Below are positions 45,145 through 52,717 of a DNA stretch of 64,000 bases, in pieces. This DNA is from CALINF01 sp039990395 (GTDB lineage Bacteria > Pseudomonadota > Gammaproteobacteria > Pseudomonadales > Halieaceae): contig JBDXFZ010000041.1 of the NCBI GenBank assembly GCA_039990395.1, positions 62,001-126,000 of the forward strand, written 5' to 3'. Within the stretch, counting starts at the first letter, position 1; every line of letters starts with the position of its first letter. The notes under the pieces were generated by a model, which had not been told where the DNA came from, did not search any database, and worked only from the letters and a program-made list of their open reading frames with translations. The position numbers and the translations under genes are program-made.

Positions 45145-46218
45145 TTACGCTTGAGCATATTCGTCTTGCATAGATCCGAATATTTCGTCGAATTTCCAGT
45201 GATTTTCCTTAAAAATTTGAAGAATCTCAGGAGAAAAATGCCTAGCCTCAGTCCTTCCGTCGCCATTAATTAAGATGTCACACGATGTTTTGTGATCCAA
45301 TGCTGGCTTATATGGTCGCTTCGAGCGCAGCGCATCATATACATCTGCTACCGCAGTTATAGCAGCCTCAACAGGAATATCTTCGCCGCGAAGACCATTA
45401 GGGTAACCAGTACCGTCCCACCGCTCGTGATGAGCTAACGCTATGTTCGCGGCCATTTCTAAAACCGGGCTGGTACTGCGTGACAGTATTTCATACCCTA
45501 TCGTAGAGTGACTCCGCATGATTCTTACCTCGATATCGCCAAGTTTACCGGGCTTCAACAGTACTGAGTCTGGCGTACCTATTTTCCCAATATCATGCAG
45601 TGGGGCGGCTAGACGAATCATCTCTATCTTTCGATCTGACCAGTTCATCAGGCCCGCGATTAGAGCAGCATAGCTTCCAATTCGCGATATATGCTGACCT
45701 GTCTCTGGGTCTTTGTGCTCAGAAGCAGTTGCCAGGCAGTAGGTAAGTTCAGCGTAGGACGTATCGAGGTTTCCCAGCAAGTGATTGATTCGTTTGTCTC
45801 GGGCGACGACCTTTTCCCGTAATAGATTTTTCGCGCTTATTTCTTTGTTATGGTCTGTAATCTTCTGCGCTGCGTTTCCGACAGCCTTCAGTAACTCTAA
45901 CTCGTTAATAGGTTTGGACAGGAACTCTGCAACGCCAGTGCGAACAGCATTTATCGCCTCATCCCTACCGCCGTGCCCGGTAACCACAATAAATTCGAGA
46001 TGGCGCTGTATCGACCTTGCAGCTTCGATAAGCGCAAAACCATCCTTCTCGGGCATGCGTAAATCAGTGATGACCAGGCGTATGTCTTCGTCTGATTGCA
46101 GAATCTCAAGCGCTTTATCGCAACTAGCACAGTCGTAGCAACTGTATCCATGAAGCGACAGGTACTCGCCTGTTTCGGCACCTATCAATGGTTCATCGTC
46201 GACTATTAGTATTTTCAT
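45145..46218 (-). CDS. Second receiver-HD-GYP response regulator
   Basis: A 357-residue paralogue of the regulator at 36184, with the same layout. The receiver has the phospho-acceptor in LVITDLRMPEKDG, VTGHGG and the lysine in LSKPIN. The HD-GYP domain contains HISRIGSYAALIAGLM, LHDIGKIGTPD, HHERWDGTGYPNGL and VADVYDALRSKRPYK. Metal ligands and GYP are intact, so c-di-GMP hydrolysis is expected. The gene is about 8 kb from the first copy, which suggests an ancient duplication or two input branches. It follows the small lipoprotein gene. Confidence 0.87.
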   Translation of the reverse strand: MKILIVDDEPLIGAETGEYLSLHGYSCYDCASCDKALEILQSDEDIRLVITDLRMPEKDGFALIEAARSIQRHLEFIVVTGHGGRDEAINAVRTGVAEFLSKPINELELLKAVGNAAQKITDHNKEISAKNLLREKVVARDKRINHLLGNLDTSYAELTYCLATASEHKDPETGQHISRIGSYAALIAGLMNWSDRKIEMIRLAAPLHDIGKIGTPDSVLLKPGKLGDIEVRIMRSHSTIGYEILSRSTSPVLEMAANIALAHHERWDGTGYPNGLRGEDIPVEAAITAVADVYDALRSKRPYKPALDHKTSCDILINGDGRTEARHFSPEILQIFKENHWKFDEIFGSMQDEYAQA

Positions 46219-46273
46219 AGCATCACCAAGTTCAATAACAAGTTTAATAATTTCACTGAAATGCAGCCTTAGA

Positions 46274-46669
46274 TTAGCTACGGTTGACTAACGGGCGATC
46301 GACGAAATGCATACCGAAGCCGTGGCTTAGTTCGTGCGCCATGTCTTTTTGGCAGGTTGGCCCCGGCGTCACGAAGATATTCCTGTCAAACAGGATGCAC
46401 GCCCGTATGTCTCTTCCCCCGTCAAGAAATTTTCCACAGTTTTCAGATATTCCCTGGCTGTCTACAAGGTGGACTTCGAATTCCTTGGTTTCTCCAACAT
46501 GCGTATAAGAGTAAAGGCCGTCCGACTCACACATTTCCGCGACCCCATCATCACCCAACCAAACTGGATAACTAATCGACGAGCAGCCTGACATAATACA
46601 TGCTGCAAAAAGTGACAAAGTCACTCGACTCCAACGCGATAAGCTAATTTCAAATTGCATCCAGTTCAT
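46274..46669 (-). CDS. Small lipoprotein with HExxH zinc-protease motif
   Basis: A 131-residue protein with a signal sequence ending in a lipobox-like MSGC (Cys29), so probably lipidated and periplasmic. Near the C-terminus is HELSHGFGMHF (His112, Glu113, His116, His121). This resembles the metzincin HExxHxxGxxH site, but the third histidine is one residue early. Four other cysteines (47, 78, 91, 106) could form disulphides. It is much smaller than ordinary metalloproteases. I do not recognise the family; a peptidase, or a non-catalytic metal-binding protein, are both possible. Confidence 0.6.
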   Translation of the reverse strand: MNWMQFEISLSRWSRVTLSLFAACIMSGCSSISYPVWLGDDGVAEMCESDGLYSYTHVGETKEFEVHLVDSQGISENCGKFLDGGRDIRACILFDRNIFVTPGPTCQKDMAHELSHGFGMHFVDRPLVNRS

Positions 46670-47033
46670 GTCCTTGTCCTCCTGAAAACCCTAAACATGA
46701 GGTCACTTTACACATGGAGTATTTGAAGAGTGTCATTGGAATTTTTAAATATGTTAATTCATAGAGATGTTAATGGAGTATCGAGATTAGCTTGTCATCC
46801 AGAAAGTGATCGAGAAAGCTAAGGTCGTGGATTCAGTCTTGAGTAGTGCCTGCGGTTAGTACCCGACAAAGCGGGAAATGCCCTCGTTCAGTTTCTCGAA
46901 GGCGTGTTGGCGTGTTGGCGATGCATGGGGCTAACACAAAGATTTAGACAATTTTAAATAACGAAGGCTGCGATTATTTCAGCAATACCGTGTATCATTT
47001 TCATTAGGATAGAAACCGTCAAACTGACACGAT
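46670..47033. other. Intergenic region without recognisable genes
   Basis: This 364-base AT-rich interval lies between the divergent lipoprotein and the soluble kinase. I see no ORF with family resemblance, no clear terminator and no RNA gene. It must hold both promoters. A short tandem duplication (CGTGTTGG twice around 46900-46917) is the only visible repeat. Confidence 0.5.
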
Positions 47034-48698
47034 ATGACACGCTCGAAGACGCCAGACAAAAACAGCAGGGTTGAGCAGCTTCTAGAGCAATTCGAACCCA
47101 GTAAGCGCGAAATCCGAGATGCCAACAAAAATACCACTGAAGACGGAACCTGCATTGACCCGCCCGCAACGTTCGGTGAAACCCTTGAACGGACTACTCA
47201 CGCATCCTTGGACGTCACCGGACTCCTCGCAAGTTTGGGTTGTGTGTTATGGGATCACCGAGTAAATCGTGAAAAATTCGTCTCTCAGGAATATGCAAAA
47301 ATTCACGGCTTCGAGCACGCCGAATACCTGAAACGCGTCAGCAGCATGGCTGACTATATTGAACTCATTATTCCAGAAGATCGTGAACGGTATCTTGAAT
47401 ACGAACTCCAATTTGCAGAAACTAAAAGTACTGAAACATCATCTGTAGAGTATCGCATAGTTACTGCGGGGGGTGATATTCGTCACCTTAAACAGCTAAG
47501 TCAGTTTGACCTCGATTCATTTCAATCACTGTGCTTACTCCAGGACGTTACGGAGCTCAGACAAGCAGAGGCAGACCTATCGGAAAGAAGCCTCGTCGTA
47601 GAGGACAGAGAGCGCATGCTCGCTCTAACTGCGAGTATGACAAAAGTCGGATACTGCGTTTGGAATCCGAAGGAACATCATTATATATCAGTGTCTGACG
47701 AATGGGCGGCGATTTTTGGGTACGGCAAAGACGAATTCGTATCAAAGTTTCGCTTAGAATCGCAGGACGATACCTTGGTTCACCCATTAGACATCGATCG
47801 ATACCGATCCTTTTATGCCGACGCCATAACCAGTAAAGATGAAACATACGCTGATATTGAATACCGAGTCTTTCGCCGAGACGGAGAAATTAGGCATGTT
47901 TTAGAGAGGATTGCAGTGACTGACATGTCCAGTCAATCTGATAGAATCCTCATTACGTTACAGGATATAACGGATCGTAAACTCGCAGATGCTAAGATCT
48001 TCCAGGCATCGAAGCTTTCCACACTGGGAGAAATGGCGGCGGGGCTTGCTCACGAGATAAACCAACCGCTAAATACGATTACTTTGGCGGCGAGTAATAT
48101 GAGCGGTGCACTTTTGCAGGAACCGCTAGACATAAGTTTGCTAAACACCAAGTTGGCGCGAATAAAAAATCAAGTAACCAGAGCAGCCGCAATCATAGGG
48201 CATATCCGAACTTTCGGCCGTGAGGCTGTTGAGGGTGATCAGCTCATCGATCTCTCATTAGTGACCGAAAGCGCTATTGACCTGATGAGAGAGCAACTCA
48301 GGATTTCGGGAATACGTATCGAGGCACAGTACGATGATAGGTGCCCCTCCGTTTTAGGGCATCCGATTCATATGGAGCAGGTTTTGCTAAACCTGCTTAA
48401 CAATTCTCGTCATGCAATAACAAGCATCGAGCGAGATAACAAAATGATAAGCATTGATATTGAACGGCAGCCGAACGGCGATGCGATATTGCGTGTGAGT
48501 GATACAGGCGGCGGTATCCCTGATGAAATAATTTCCAAAATATTTGAGCCATTTATTACAACCAAGCCCTACGGGGAAGGCACGGGCCTAGGTTTGTCTA
48601 TAAGTCATGGCATAGTTAAACAAATGGGTGGAGAAATCCGCGCTCGGAACATTCCTGATGGTGCATTATTCGAGCTTACTTTCCCAGCTGCTTCCTGA
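47034..48698 (+). CDS. Soluble PAS-PAS histidine kinase
   Basis: A 554-residue kinase with no transmembrane helix. Two PAS/PAC modules (about 60-180 and 190-315; the second ends in LITLQDITDRK) precede HisKA with phospho-His340 in AHEINQPLN. The HATPase has NLLNNSRHAI, SDTGGGIP and GEGTGLGLS, all intact. The HE(I/L/M)NQPLN motif is shared with the two membrane kinases of this island, indicating one kinase subfamily. Being cytoplasmic, it is also a plausible partner of the H-NOX protein, as soluble HnoK-type kinases are in Shewanella. No receiver lies next to it; all three kinases could converge on the island's regulators. Confidence 0.87.
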   Translation: MTRSKTPDKNSRVEQLLEQFEPSKREIRDANKNTTEDGTCIDPPATFGETLERTTHASLDVTGLLASLGCVLWDHRVNREKFVSQEYAKIHGFEHAEYLKRVSSMADYIELIIPEDRERYLEYELQFAETKSTETSSVEYRIVTAGGDIRHLKQLSQFDLDSFQSLCLLQDVTELRQAEADLSERSLVVEDRERMLALTASMTKVGYCVWNPKEHHYISVSDEWAAIFGYGKDEFVSKFRLESQDDTLVHPLDIDRYRSFYADAITSKDETYADIEYRVFRRDGEIRHVLERIAVTDMSSQSDRILITLQDITDRKLADAKIFQASKLSTLGEMAAGLAHEINQPLNTITLAASNMSGALLQEPLDISLLNTKLARIKNQVTRAAAIIGHIRTFGREAVEGDQLIDLSLVTESAIDLMREQLRISGIRIEAQYDDRCPSVLGHPIHMEQVLLNLLNNSRHAITSIERDNKMISIDIERQPNGDAILRVSDTGGGIPDEIISKIFEPFITTKPYGEGTGLGLSISHGIVKQMGGEIRARNIPDGALFELTFPAAS

Positions 48699-48742
48699 AG
48701 GGTGCTGGCAAGTTTGCGGGCCGAAATTGCTAAACGCGGCCC

Positions 48743-48946
48743 ATGACCACCTACACACGCCACCGACTCCCACCAGATATTATCAGCTACGCCGTCCAGC
48801 TCTACGATCGCTTCAACCTCAGCCATCGGGATATTCAAGATCTGCTGGCAGAGCGAGGCATCACGGTATCCCGATAAGCGTTTCGCCTTTGTTGCATCAA
48901 GTTCGGCGCTATATACCTGCGAACCCGCCCGGGTGTGCAGTAATTT
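48743..48946 (+). pseudogene. Decayed IS6-family transposase (N-terminal fragment)
   Basis: Reading from ATG 48743 gives RLPPDIISYAVQLYDRFNLS and HRDIQDLLAERGITVS, the typical N-terminal HTH region of IS6-family transposases. A stop follows at 48875, and the same frame continues with CCIKFGAIY, the next conserved piece, before another stop. The DDE domain is missing. It lies just left of the middle att copy. Confidence 0.75.
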
Positions 48947-49064
48947 TAGCCATCCATGATAATCCTTTTAATCCACGACATACGCATCCCCGTTATCAAA
49001 CTCGAAGGTCACTTGCCAGTTGCCGCTGACACTGTCCGGTCGCTCAGATTAGACGTTCCCGGCC
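48911..49064 (-). pseudogene. Remnant of a higBA toxin-antitoxin pair
   Basis: On the minus strand, a frame around 49050-48975 reads SVSGNWQVTFEFDNGDAYVV then D-stop-K-D-Y-H, the C-terminal signature of HigB/RelE-type toxins interrupted by a stop. Immediately after, ATG 48953 reads MAKITAHPGG, resembling the start of the HigA antitoxin, and ends at a stop where the IS6 remnant begins. The toxin start is lost. Confidence 0.6.
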
Positions 49065-49206
49065 AGCACTCATTGCTTCACGGTACCTGACTTCGGCACT
49101 ACGAATGTTGGTGTCAAACCAGTATGCGGTTGCCAGGCAAGGATGCATCTGGCCACACCACCTGCGACTGTTCTTACTCGCCTATTTTCTAGGCAATGTA
49201 GGTATA

Positions 49207-49225
49207 TGGTGCCGAAGGCGGGACT
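49207..49225 (-). repeat. Middle attachment-site copy (tRNA-Leu 3' end)
   Basis: A 19-base identical copy of the tRNA-Leu 3' end (TGGTGCCGAAGGCGGGACT); the following base differs from the other two copies. It separates the integrase-bearing island A from island B. Confidence 0.9.
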
Positions 49226-49283
49226 GCTATTCGGCTGGGAGCCTCTTATCTATGCGGGATTCAGAGCATTAGGCCTACGTATT

Positions 49284-49304
49284 AACTTTTTCTTAACCTT
49301 TGAA
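49284..49304 (+). repeat. Candidate integrase arm-type site, left end of island A
   Basis: The 21-base sequence here matches 60274-60294 at 19 positions in the same orientation (core AACTTTTT then TTAAC then TTTGAA). It lies 58 bases inside the middle att copy. A repeat at both ends of an integrative element, near the core sites, is typical of arm-type recombinase binding sites. Confidence 0.5.
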
Positions 49305-49589
49305 AAGATTACTGCACTTCAAGGCAACACCGCCCTCACATCAAGCAGACCCAATCACGCACCATTGGCGCCAAGTGGCTGTAGCAGGTAAGCGGCAGCG
49401 CAATACCATCTAATGCAGAAGTAGTTAGGGAAGCTCTACACGCTTTATAGACAGTAGCGACTTATGAACCAGAACTGACCCTGCCAACTCTTAATCCAGC
49501 GGGGTCGAGCGTTGCAATCTGTATAGCACTTCAGCTTGGTGAGAGGAGGAGAATAAGCCCAGAAGTCTCTAAACTCATTCAGCCCACTT

Positions 49590-51452
49590 TTACTCCCGCT
49601 TATCTCGAATAGCCTTGATTAGCGGCAAGCTCAGCCCAGATTGACCACTTGTATTCTCGTCCTGAGCCGATTCGCTCCGATTAGGATCGTATGGATAGGC
49701 ATCTGAATTATCACCGACGCCGTCACCGTCCCAATCAGACGACTCAGTAGAATCGTTAGGGAAAGCGTCGGAATTGTCACCAACACCATCGCCATCTGAG
49801 TCCTTCCATTCTGATGGGTCATTGGGAAATGCGTCGACGCTGTTCTTCCATCCGTCCCCATCACTATCGTCGGGAGGGTATTTAGTGGTCGCTGCCACGC
49901 TATTTGATGGCAGGCTAGAACCCACACCATTAACAGCTGTCACGGAGCAGGAATACCTGGAACCATAGGCAAGGCCGGCAACTATTATCGGCGACGTAGA
50001 GCTACTTCTGGTCGCTCCGTCACAATTAGCGAGATAATATGAAACTGGCGAACCACCAGTAGCCCCAGGGGAAAACGAAACAGAAATCTCCCCTACACCA
50101 GCAGACGCGCCTGTAGCAACGGGCGGTTCCGGCGCAGCATTAGAATAGATGTTGGCATAAATACTTCGGACATTGTTTATGGCTCGTGCGGCATCGCTAT
50201 AGCCATCAACACCGCAGTAGTAGCCATTACAACCCGTCATTCGGGGATTCGAAAAGCGACCAATTTCAGGATGCAGGTATGACATGACAGTGCCGAAAGT
50301 GCCGTCAATACCATCTCCATAGGCATAACTGTAATATGGAGTATGGCTGCCAGAGTTTTCATAATCATGGGCTACGCCTAGGTTATGGCCAAGCTCATGT
50401 GCAAGAGTCTCATCGCTGCAGTAGTAACCATTGCTTGATGTTCCGCGTTTAACTACGCTAAATGACATCCTGCGGGCTTCAGAGGCGTTCATCGAACCAC
50501 CATTGGACCCCGTCAACCATGCTATCCCACAGTTTCTATCGGCATAGAAATCGTATGGGCGAAGGAAAACCACCATGTCAGCGCGATGAATTTCTCTTAG
50601 CGAAGCAACGCTTGGATTCTGCGTGATGTAGTTCAGCGCTTCCACAGCCTTCGCACTTCCATAGCTCAAAGGCTCAATCGCTGCTAATTCAAACTGAACT
50701 TGGATATCGCTATTTCGGTAGATGTCGTTTGTTCTACTCACTAAGTAGTCGACAGTGAGCGCAGCGTTTGAAATAGATGGCTCATATAAAACCATCAGTG
50801 AAATAGTAGATATTGATGATGAGTTAGCTGCGCCGACATTGCTTTCAGACGCTACGGCTGAAATTGACTCTGAGCCAACGTCAGATGATGCCGGCGGGGC
50901 TTGTAGTTCATCGATAATAGCATTTGCCTCGAGTCCGGCTTCCGCTGCTGAAATAGCCACAGCCTCACCTTCGGACTCATCCAGCAGATATTGCAACCCT
51001 CCTGCTTGAATTTGACCCCTCAACCCACCAGAGGGGGAGAACATTACCCGGGCGAAGCTTTCATCGACACTACCTTTCGCTGAGATATATCGGTTCCCGC
51101 CCTGACTTTTTTCTACACTAGTGATCGAGAACACATGCACCACGCCATTAGCAGCATGAAACTCAAGAGAATCTCCTTTTTTCGCGCTGGCGAGCTTGGA
51201 GTTTACCTTTACTCTCGTGTGTCCAAGCGGCATGGGCTTTCCATTAGCCCGTAACTTAGGCTCACCCTGAACTGGCTCGAATAGTTTGAAGGCCTTTCTG
51301 CCAGGGGCTGGCTTTTCAGCCACCTCGCCCGTGGTATCAACTCGACTCGGCGAACGTTTTTCAGCGCCTGTAACGGGCATTGCAGCAAGCGAATAACATA
51401 TCAAGATGATCGCTAAAAGTGTTGGCATTCTGTTCTTCATATTCATCTGCAT
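49590..51452 (-). CDS. Secreted reprolysin-like zinc metalloprotease with FN3 and Ca-binding repeats
   Basis: A 620-residue exported protein with signal peptide (PTLLAIILICYSLAA). A propeptide (about 35-215) is followed by a metzincin catalytic domain with HELGHNLGVAHD (His352, Glu353, His356, His362) and the Met-turn VMSYLHPE. A fibronectin type III-like domain follows (about 440-525), then three thrombospondin type 3-like calcium-binding units (DSDGDGWKNSVDAFP, DSDGDGVGDNSDAFP, DWDGDGVGDNSDAYP). There is no C-terminal membrane anchor. It begins almost at the stop of the acidic repeat gene; ATG 51446 or 51440 is a better start than 51452 given the AAGGA position. It probably acts outside the cell. 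Confidence 0.85.
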   Translation of the reverse strand: MQMNMKNRMPTLLAIILICYSLAAMPVTGAEKRSPSRVDTTGEVAEKPAPGRKAFKLFEPVQGEPKLRANGKPMPLGHTRVKVNSKLASAKKGDSLEFHAANGVVHVFSITSVEKSQGGNRYISAKGSVDESFARVMFSPSGGLRGQIQAGGLQYLLDESEGEAVAISAAEAGLEANAIIDELQAPPASSDVGSESISAVASESNVGAANSSSISTISLMVLYEPSISNAALTVDYLVSRTNDIYRNSDIQVQFELAAIEPLSYGSAKAVEALNYITQNPSVASLREIHRADMVVFLRPYDFYADRNCGIAWLTGSNGGSMNASEARRMSFSVVKRGTSSNGYYCSDETLAHELGHNLGVAHDYENSGSHTPYYSYAYGDGIDGTFGTVMSYLHPEIGRFSNPRMTGCNGYYCGVDGYSDAARAINNVRSIYANIYSNAAPEPPVATGASAGVGEISVSFSPGATGGSPVSYYLANCDGATRSSSTSPIIVAGLAYGSRYSCSVTAVNGVGSSLPSNSVAATTKYPPDDSDGDGWKNSVDAFPNDPSEWKDSDGDGVGDNSDAFPNDSTESSDWDGDGVGDNSDAYPYDPNRSESAQDENTSGQSGLSLPLIKAIRDKRE

Positions 51453-51454
51453 CC

Positions 51455-52030
51455 TTAGTAACCGGCAGGCACGTCGATGTCAGCACCGATGTTGACTGGC
51501 GCGGATGAGGTGTCCTGATAACCTTCCATTCTGTATCGATCGTCGACAGCCAGATCTGGGCCAATATTCACCGTTGCGCCAGGTTCTTGGTAAGCCATCG
51601 AATCCACATCCAGTTCATCACCAATACTGACTGGCTCCTCATAAGCAGTGTAGGAATCCACGGCGTCTACATCCAAATCCTCTCCGAAGTTTATGGGCTC
51701 TTCGCCATTACCAAAGTCTTGGTAAAGTTCGTCAGCGTCCAGTTCATCCCCAATGTCGATTACTCGATCGCCGTGGAATGCCTCTAGCCCACCTCTGCCC
51801 CCTTGAGCAATTTCAGGCTCAACATTTTTTGCAGAGTCAATGCGGAATAAGGCAGGTTTCTGCTCGGGAGAGTTGAAGCTATCTTGAGTGACTCTCTGCA
51901 CCTCCAGACTAACGCCGCTAGAAGCCAACCCGGCGGGCTCTGAGTCAAATAGCCGAAGCGCTATCGACCCTAGCATGACTAAAGTTACCAAGCTGCAGAG
52001 AGGTACAATGAGTGATCTTGAAGAGAGCAT
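51455..52030 (-). CDS. Acidic repeat protein with N-terminal membrane anchor
   Basis: A 191-residue protein. Residues 8-28 are a hydrophobic signal or anchor segment. From residue 90 onward, five copies of an acidic unit of about 20-25 residues follow, with core (I/V)xIGxxLDVD: IDIGDELDAD, INFGEDLDVD, VSIGDELDVD, VNIGPDLAVD and VNIGADIDVP. Tyrosine-rich spacers separate them. I do not recognise the family. It is directly upstream of the metalloprotease and likely in the same transcript, so it may be a calcium-binding partner, inhibitor or substrate of that protease; this is inference. Confidence 0.65.
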   Translation of the reverse strand: MLSSRSLIVPLCSLVTLVMLGSIALRLFDSEPAGLASSGVSLEVQRVTQDSFNSPEQKPALFRIDSAKNVEPEIAQGGRGGLEAFHGDRVIDIGDELDADELYQDFGNGEEPINFGEDLDVDAVDSYTAYEEPVSIGDELDVDSMAYQEPGATVNIGPDLAVDDRYRMEGYQDTSSAPVNIGADIDVPAGY

Positions 52031-52045
52031 TACTGTGCCTTTTCC

Positions 52046-52396
52046 TTAGTTGGGCAGATTGTCGATGCGCTGCGCGAAGCAGTATCCGTTATGCTTCTTT
52101 GAGTCATCAACCCGGATGCCAACCTTGGTTCCGGTCATCATCGCCAGCTGCGCTGCCTCAAGCTTCTGATAGCCGATTTCTTTAGAGTTAAAATCACCTG
52201 AACAACTGAAGCTTACCCAGCCGGCCTTGCAATCCAGCCCTTTCGTTTCAGGAAAGGGTGAAACTAAAGCCATACAGCTTCCATAAGCCACATCATCTAC
52301 CAATGTCTTAGTTACTGTGGCCGAGTAGTACGCATTGCCCGCAAAAGCTGAGCTACCAAATGAAATTGCTAGAAGAGCCAAAATTGGACGTAACAT
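52046..52396 (-). CDS. Small secreted protein of unknown function
   Basis: A 116-residue protein with a clear signal peptide (MLRPILALLAISFGSSAFA) and a mature part of about 97 residues with four cysteines (in GSCM, LDCK, FSCSG and YCFAQ), likely two disulphides. It lies 15 bases upstream of the acidic repeat gene and may form the first gene of a three-gene exported cargo unit. Confidence 0.65.
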   Translation of the reverse strand: MLRPILALLAISFGSSAFAGNAYYSATVTKTLVDDVAYGSCMALVSPFPETKGLDCKAGWVSFSCSGDFNSKEIGYQKLEAAQLAMMTGTKVGIRVDDSKKHNGYCFAQRIDNLPN

Positions 52397-52591
52397 AATC
52401 TTTCTCCTTAGAACCTACTTTCATGATTTAGGATAAAGTTACAGACAGAGCGGGTTTCACGAGATGGCCGTACGCGACAATCGCATGACCAATTACGTCA
52501 TTTCCTTGTTGGCGATAGCATTTAACGGAGAGGGGCAGGAATAACCGCCAAAGACAGTAATATGTGGCGCAGCACATTGACCGAAACGCGA

Positions 52592-52717
52592 TTAAAGAGC
52601 TGTGAGTCGCTCTTCAGGAGATAACTCTTCCGAGCTGCAGCCCGCTAACTGACGGATACGCTCTGTTTTTTTCTGAGAAGGTGTCGCGGTAACAGCCAGT
52701 TGTTGTGAGTGGCTCAT
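52592..52717 (-). CDS. Small ORF coupled to the large terminase gene
   Basis: A 41-residue reading frame (MSHSQQLAVTATPSQKK ... CSSEELSPEERLTAL). Its ATG shares a base with the TerL stop (TGATG), and an AGGAGA ribosome site lies within the last TerL codons. This coupling supports real translation. It occupies the place where phages carry the portal gene. It is soluble and has no recognised family. Confidence 0.5.
   Translation of the reverse strand: MSHSQQLAVTATPSQKKTERIRQLAGCSSEELSPEERLTAL

Larger units (their letters stand above)
36057..49206. mobile_element. Island B: integrase-less signalling island with H-NOX
   Basis: This 13.1 kb block is bounded by copies of the tRNA-Leu 3' end (36036 and 49207). 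It is visibly AT-richer than the chromosome around it, and it carries no recombinase. Its content is nine signal-transduction or small accessory genes plus decayed mobile-element remnants at the right end. It may depend on the integrase of the adjacent island, or have lost its own. Confidence 0.75.

Noticed and set aside
49143..49391. An 82-codon ORF across the middle att copy
   Set aside because: It crosses the att core and candidate arm site, with no ribosome site or similarity.
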